8,257 nucleotides of DNA from positions 1 through 8,257 of the forward strand of contig JAEXZK010000207.1 of assembly GCA_023451415.1 (NCBI GenBank), in the 5' to 3' direction. Under the pieces are notes generated by a model that saw only the letters and a list, made by a program, of their open reading frames with translations, was not told the origin of the DNA and did no database searches. The position numbers and the translations under genes are program-made. Position 1 is the stretch's first letter; each line of letters opens with the position of its first letter. Shown piece after piece: positions 5,686 to 8,257 of the stretch. The DNA comes from Bacillota bacterium. GTDB taxonomy: Bacteria > Bacillota > Clostridia > Oscillospirales > Ruminococcaceae.

Positions 5686-6564
5686 TCATTGTTCCCCTGC
5701 CAGCCGCTCCGCCATCTCCCGGAGTTCCTCCAGAGAATGGAAGGCGACTTCCAGGGTGCCGCTCCCCTCCTTGCCGCTTTTGCTGATCCTGACCCTGCGG
5801 CCCAGGGCGTCCTGGAGACTGATCTCCAGCTCCTTGTAGCGGCTGTCGCCCCAGGAGCTTTCCTCCTTGGGTTCCCTGGAGGCCTTGGGCCCTTTGGCCC
5901 CCGCCTTGTCCGCCTTGGACAGCTTTTCCAGCTGGCGGACGGTGAGCCCCTGGCTCACGATCATCCGGGTCAGCTGGGACACCCTGGCGGGGTCCTCCAC
6001 GCCGGCCAGCACCCTGGCGTGTCCCGGAGTAATCCGGCCCTGGGTCAGCTCCCGGAGCGTCTCCTCCGGCAGGGTCAGCAGCCGCAGGGAGTTGGTGACC
6101 ACCGGCCGGGATTTGCCGATCCGCTTGGCCACCTGCTCCTGGGTCATGTGGTAGCTGTCGATGAGGGCCCGGTATCCCTGGGCTTCTTCGATGGGATTGA
6201 GGTTTTCCCGCTGGAGGTTCTCGATGAGGGCCAGCTCCATGACCTTGTTGTCGTCGGCCTCCACCACAATGGCCGGGATCTCGGAAAGGCCCGCTATCCG
6301 GCTCGCCCGCCACCGCCGCTCTCCGGCGATGATCTGGTAAACCCCTCCCGGCTGGGTGCGCACCACGATGGGCTGGAGCACCCCATGCTCCCGGATGGAG
6401 TCGGCCAGCTCCTCCAGCGCATCCTGGTCAAAAAGGCCGCGGGGCTGGTCCTTGTTGGGCTCTACGTCTGAAAGCCTCAGCTGCATCAGTGAGCCTGATA
6501 TCTCGGCGTCGTTATCAATAAACAGGGCGTTGAGCCCCTTGCCCAAGCCTCCCTTTTTTGCCAT
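5686..6564 (-). CDS. parB: ParB (Spo0J), chromosome-partitioning CTPase
   Basis: ParB loads at parS, closes as a CTP-dependent sliding clamp and spreads to recruit SMC and stimulate ParA. The 292-aa protein has the full layout. The Lys/Gly-rich N-terminus MAKKGGLGKGLNALF carries the short region that contacts ParA. The nucleotide-binding domain shows GERRWRA (81-87) and ENLQRENLNP (115-124), both CTP-pocket motifs. A central helix-turn-helix at about 141-165 (TQEQVAKRIGKSRPVVTNSL) recognises parS. A basic/acidic linker (about 217-238) leads to a C-terminal dimerisation domain. The start is fixed by AAGGAGGG (6578-6571), which overlaps the parA TAA stop at 6579-6577; the genes are 12 bp apart and translation is likely coupled. 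The upstream parS pair at 7437-7512 is the expected ligand. Spo0J is the B. subtilis name. Confidence 0.95.
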   Translation of the reverse strand: MAKKGGLGKGLNALFIDNDAEISGSLMQLRLSDVEPNKDQPRGLFDQDALEELADSIREHGVLQPIVVRTQPGGVYQIIAGERRWRASRIAGLSEIPAIVVEADDNKVMELALIENLQRENLNPIEEAQGYRALIDSYHMTQEQVAKRIGKSRPVVTNSLRLLTLPEETLRELTQGRITPGHARVLAGVEDPARVSQLTRMIVSQGLTVRQLEKLSKADKAGAKGPKASREPKEESSWGDSRYKELEISLQDALGRRVRISKSGKEGSGTLEVAFHSLEELREMAERLAGEQ

Positions 6565-6576
6565 GGCCTTCCCTCC

Positions 6577-7341
6577 TTACCTGTTCTTGACTATTATTTC
6601 TTTGGATAGGCTGAGATATGCCTCTGTCCCCCGGGAGCTGCGGTCGTAGTACATGATTGGCTGGCCGAAGCTGGGGGCCTCGGAAAGACGGACGTTCCTG
6701 GGGATCACCGTCTTGAATATCTTGCCCGCAAAATATTTCTTCACCTCGTCCACCACCTGGACGGTGAGGTTGAGGCGGCTGTCGTACATGGTCAGCAGGA
6801 CGCCCTCCACCTCCAGGTCGGCGTTGTACATCCGCTTGACGGTGCGGACGGTGGAGATCAGCTGTGACAGCCCCTCCAGGGCATAGTATTCGCACTGGAT
6901 GGGGATGAGGATGGAATCGGAGGCCGCCAGGGCGTTGACGGTGATCAGCCCCAGAGAGGGCGGGCAGTCGATGATAATAAAATCATAGCGGTCCTTGACC
7001 TTAAGCAGGGACGCCCGCAGGCCCATGGTGCGGTTTTCTATTTCCACCAGTTCAATCTCGGCCCCTGCCAGAGAGATGTGGCTGGGGATCACCCAAACAT
7101 TTTTAAACGGGGTCTTTGTGGTGGCCTCTTCCGCCGTTTTGCCCAAAATCAGCATGTCATAGCAGGAGACCTTTACCTGTCGCTTGTTAATGCCCAAGCC
7201 GCTGGTGGCGTTGCCCTGGGGGTCCATGTCCACCAGGAGTGTCTTTTTGCCCAGCTCGCCCAGCCCGGCGGCCAGGTTGACAGCGGTGGTGGTTTTTCCC
7301 ACGCCGCCCTTCTGGTTGGTAATGGCGATAATCTTGCCCAT
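6577..7341 (-). CDS. parA: ParA (Soj), chromosome-partitioning ATPase
   Basis: A ParA/MinD-superfamily ATPase that dimerises with ATP, binds DNA non-specifically and is released by ParB; the Soj type also acts on DnaA at the origin. At 254 aa it matches the small chromosomal Soj class without an N-terminal DNA-binding domain. The deviant Walker A KGGVGKTT (residues 11-18, signature Lys11 and Lys16), Walker A' DMDPQGN (38-44) and Walker B IIIDCPPS (122-129) are intact. TVIPRNVRLSEAPSFGQPI (211-229) is the conserved C-terminal block. The start chosen gives MGKIIAITNQ, as in homologues; AAAAGGA (7352-7346) lies only 4 nt upstream, a close spacing. An in-frame ATG 30 codons further up is in the leader and would add a non-conserved tail, so it was rejected. 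The gene has its own promoter behind two parS sites. Confidence 0.96.
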   Translation of the reverse strand: MGKIIAITNQKGGVGKTTTAVNLAAGLGELGKKTLLVDMDPQGNATSGLGINKRQVKVSCYDMLILGKTAEEATTKTPFKNVWVIPSHISLAGAEIELVEIENRTMGLRASLLKVKDRYDFIIIDCPPSLGLITVNALAASDSILIPIQCEYYALEGLSQLISTVRTVKRMYNADLEVEGVLLTMYDSRLNLTVQVVDEVKKYFAGKIFKTVIPRNVRLSEAPSFGQPIMYYDRSSRGTEAYLSLSKEIIVKNR

Positions 7342-7401
7342 CAGGTCCTTTTCCACCCTTTCTCGTGGGGTTTTGGAAGGCGCTGCCCCAACGTAAGTTT
7401 G

Positions 7402-7430
7402 ATTATAGCACAAAAGGAAGGGCCTTTCCA
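7402..7430 (-). promoter_or_regulatory. Promoter of parA-parB(-serS)
   Basis: A perfect TATAAT (7407-7402) is preceded by TGC, giving an extended -10. TGGAAA (7430-7425) is a weak -35 (four of six) at 17-nt spacing. Transcription should start near 7395, about 54 nt before the parA ATG. The first parS site ends only 6 bp upstream of the -35, so bound ParB could affect RNA polymerase here. Confidence 0.75.
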
Positions 7431-7436
7431 CCCCTT

Positions 7437-7452
7437 TGTTCCACGTGAAACA
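7437..7452 (+). promoter_or_regulatory. parS: parS site 1, perfect consensus
   Basis: TGTTCCACGTGAAACA matches the 16-bp bacterial chromosomal parS consensus (TGTTNCACGTGAAACA) at every position. It lies between noc and parA, just upstream of the parA promoter, and is the expected ParB loading site. Confidence 0.96.
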
Positions 7453-7496
7453 TGAAAAGTGTAAAATTTTGAAGGCCCCGCGCAGGCCCCTTCAGG

Positions 7497-7512
7497 CGTT
7501 CCACGTGAAACT
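7497..7512 (+). promoter_or_regulatory. parS: parS site 2, 14 of 16 consensus bases
   Basis: CGTTCCACGTGAAACT shares the 14-bp core GTTCCACGTGAAAC with site 1 and differs only in the two outermost bases. It is in the same orientation and exactly 60 bp away. ParB should still recognise it, since the outer bases contribute least in known sites. Confidence 0.9.
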
Positions 7513-7526
7513 TTGGCGGGCACACC

Positions 7527-7561
7527 AAAAACGCCGCCTCCGGAAATACCGGAAAGCGGCG
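7527..7561 (-). terminator. Intrinsic terminator of noc
   Basis: On the minus strand CGCCGC (7561-7556) pairs with GCGGCG (7537-7532). An inner TCCGG/CCGGA stem closes a short loop and five T follow (7531-7527). It ends about 100 bp after the noc stop, before parS site 2, so parA is transcribed separately from noc. Flanking CCAAA and TTTGG may extend the stem. Confidence 0.8.
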
Positions 7562-7628
7562 CCTTTGGTCAGCTATGGGAAGTCAAATATATGAACTCTC
7601 GGGAGAGAGCCATCGGGGTAAAAGGGCC

Positions 7629-8257
7629 TCAGCCGGTGCGCAGGGAGTAAATTTTGGCGGGTTCCGCCTGCTCCGGGCGGGGCGCCGGCTTTGCCTTGGG
7701 GATGCGGATGGTGTAGCAGATAAATTCCTCTTCCTCGCTCTTTTGGGTCTGCACCGAGACCCCTGTCTTTTTGATTTCGGCCACGGCCTTGTCCACCGCG
7801 GAAAAAAGGATGCGGTAATCCCGCAGGTGGCCCACGCCTCTGCGGGGGGCGGGCTTCCTTTTTTGCAGCAGGGCGTTTATGTAATCTTCCGCCTGGGCGG
7901 CGGTAAGGGCATTTTCCCCAATATGGCGGCAGGCTTTCAGCTGGTCCTCTTCCCTCTCCAGCGTCAGCAGGGCTCTGCCCACCCTCTCCCCCAGCCCATA
8001 GGAAAGGAGCAGCTCCCGCACGGGGAGAGGCAGGCGGAGGAGCCGGAGCTTGTTGGCCACGGTGGGTTGGGCCATAGAGATAAGGTTGCACACCCGGGAT
8101 TGGCTCAGCCCCTCCTGTTCCATCAGCCGGCGGATTCCCTCAGCTTCTTCAAAACAGTTGAGGTCCTCCCGGTGGATGTTCTCAATGAGGGTGAGCACCG
8201 CGGAGGAGAGCTCGTCCCTTTCCTCCACAATGGCGGGGATAAAGCGCATCCCCAGCC
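7629..8257 (-). CDS. noc: Noc-type ParB-family nucleoid occlusion protein, C-terminal part
   Basis: This is the last 208 codons of a ParB-family protein; the gene enters from beyond 8257. The frame is open to the edge, and LGMRFIPAIVEE corresponds to the strand after the GERR box, so the ATG at 8249 is internal, not the start. ENIHREDLNCFEEAEG is the conserved CTP-pocket motif. The helix-turn-helix LSQSRVCNLISMAQPTVANKL followed by RLLRLP resembles Noc (compare QSTIANKLRLLKLP in B. subtilis Noc) more than the parB product in this window. Noc binds its own NBS sites, associates with membrane through an N-terminal amphipathic helix (not visible here) and keeps the divisome off the nucleoid. Position directly upstream of parA supports this. 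A second, non-Noc ParB paralogue cannot be excluded without the N-terminus. The tail after about 7720 is Pro/Ala-rich. Confidence 0.8.
   Translation of the reverse strand, partial: LGMRFIPAIVEERDELSSAVLTLIENIHREDLNCFEEAEGIRRLMEQEGLSQSRVCNLISMAQPTVANKLRLLRLPLPVRELLLSYGLGERVGRALLTLEREEDQLKACRHIGENALTAAQAEDYINALLQKRKPAPRRGVGHLRDYRILFSAVDKAVAEIKKTGVSVQTQKSEEEEFICYTIRIPKAKPAPRPEQAEPAKIYSLRTG

Noticed and set aside
7538..7548. CTCCGGAAATA as a half Noc-binding site
   Set aside because: Only one half resembles the NBS palindrome (TATTTCCCGGGAAATA), with a mismatch, and it is explained by the noc terminator stem.

Overview
The window reads as a piece of a GC-rich Bacillota (Clostridia) chromosome close to the replication origin. 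Every gene lies on the minus strand. A noc-type ParB-like gene, parA (soj) and parB (spo0J), with two parS sites between noc and parA, is the arrangement typical of Firmicute chromosomes next to oriC. High GC, the NCS2 permease, RqcH and TrmK/NIF3 suggest an Oscillospiraceae-like gut clostridium (for example the Flavonifractor/Pseudoflavonifractor/Oscillibacter area). That placement is inference from gene content, not from a search.

Layout in transcription order (right to left). (1) 8257-7629: 3' part of noc, cut by the window edge, followed by a strong intrinsic terminator (7527-7561). (2) 7512-7342: two parS sites exactly 60 bp apart, then an extended -10 promoter for parA. (3) 7341-5686: parA and parB, tightly packed, with parB's Shine-Dalgarno overlapping parA's stop. 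(4) 5616-4342: serS, 69 bp behind parB, closed by a long GC-rich terminator (4231-4276). (5) 4154-2377: trmK and a NIF3-family gene, joined by a 4-base ATGA overlap. (6) 2201-432: rqcH, the NFACT ribosome-rescue factor. (7) 373-1: a well-formed sigma-A promoter, a leader of about 209 nt, and the first 43 codons of a uracil/xanthine (NCS2) permease that runs out of the window.

The right half handles chromosome segregation: ParA ATPase, ParB CTPase clamp, parS loading sites, and Noc for division-site control. The middle and left parts handle translation: seryl-tRNA charging, m1A22 tRNA methylation, and alanine tailing of stalled nascent chains.

The most unusual part is the permease leader. It holds an attenuator-type terminator, two mutually exclusive upstream folds, a T7 tract, and a possible 34-codon Phe-rich leader ORF whose stop falls in the apical loop of the terminator. 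This layout resembles the UTP-sensing attenuator of E. coli pyrBI. I could not match it to a PyrR site or to the purine riboswitch, so it is the best candidate here for an undescribed regulatory element. The other regions are ordinary housekeeping genes.
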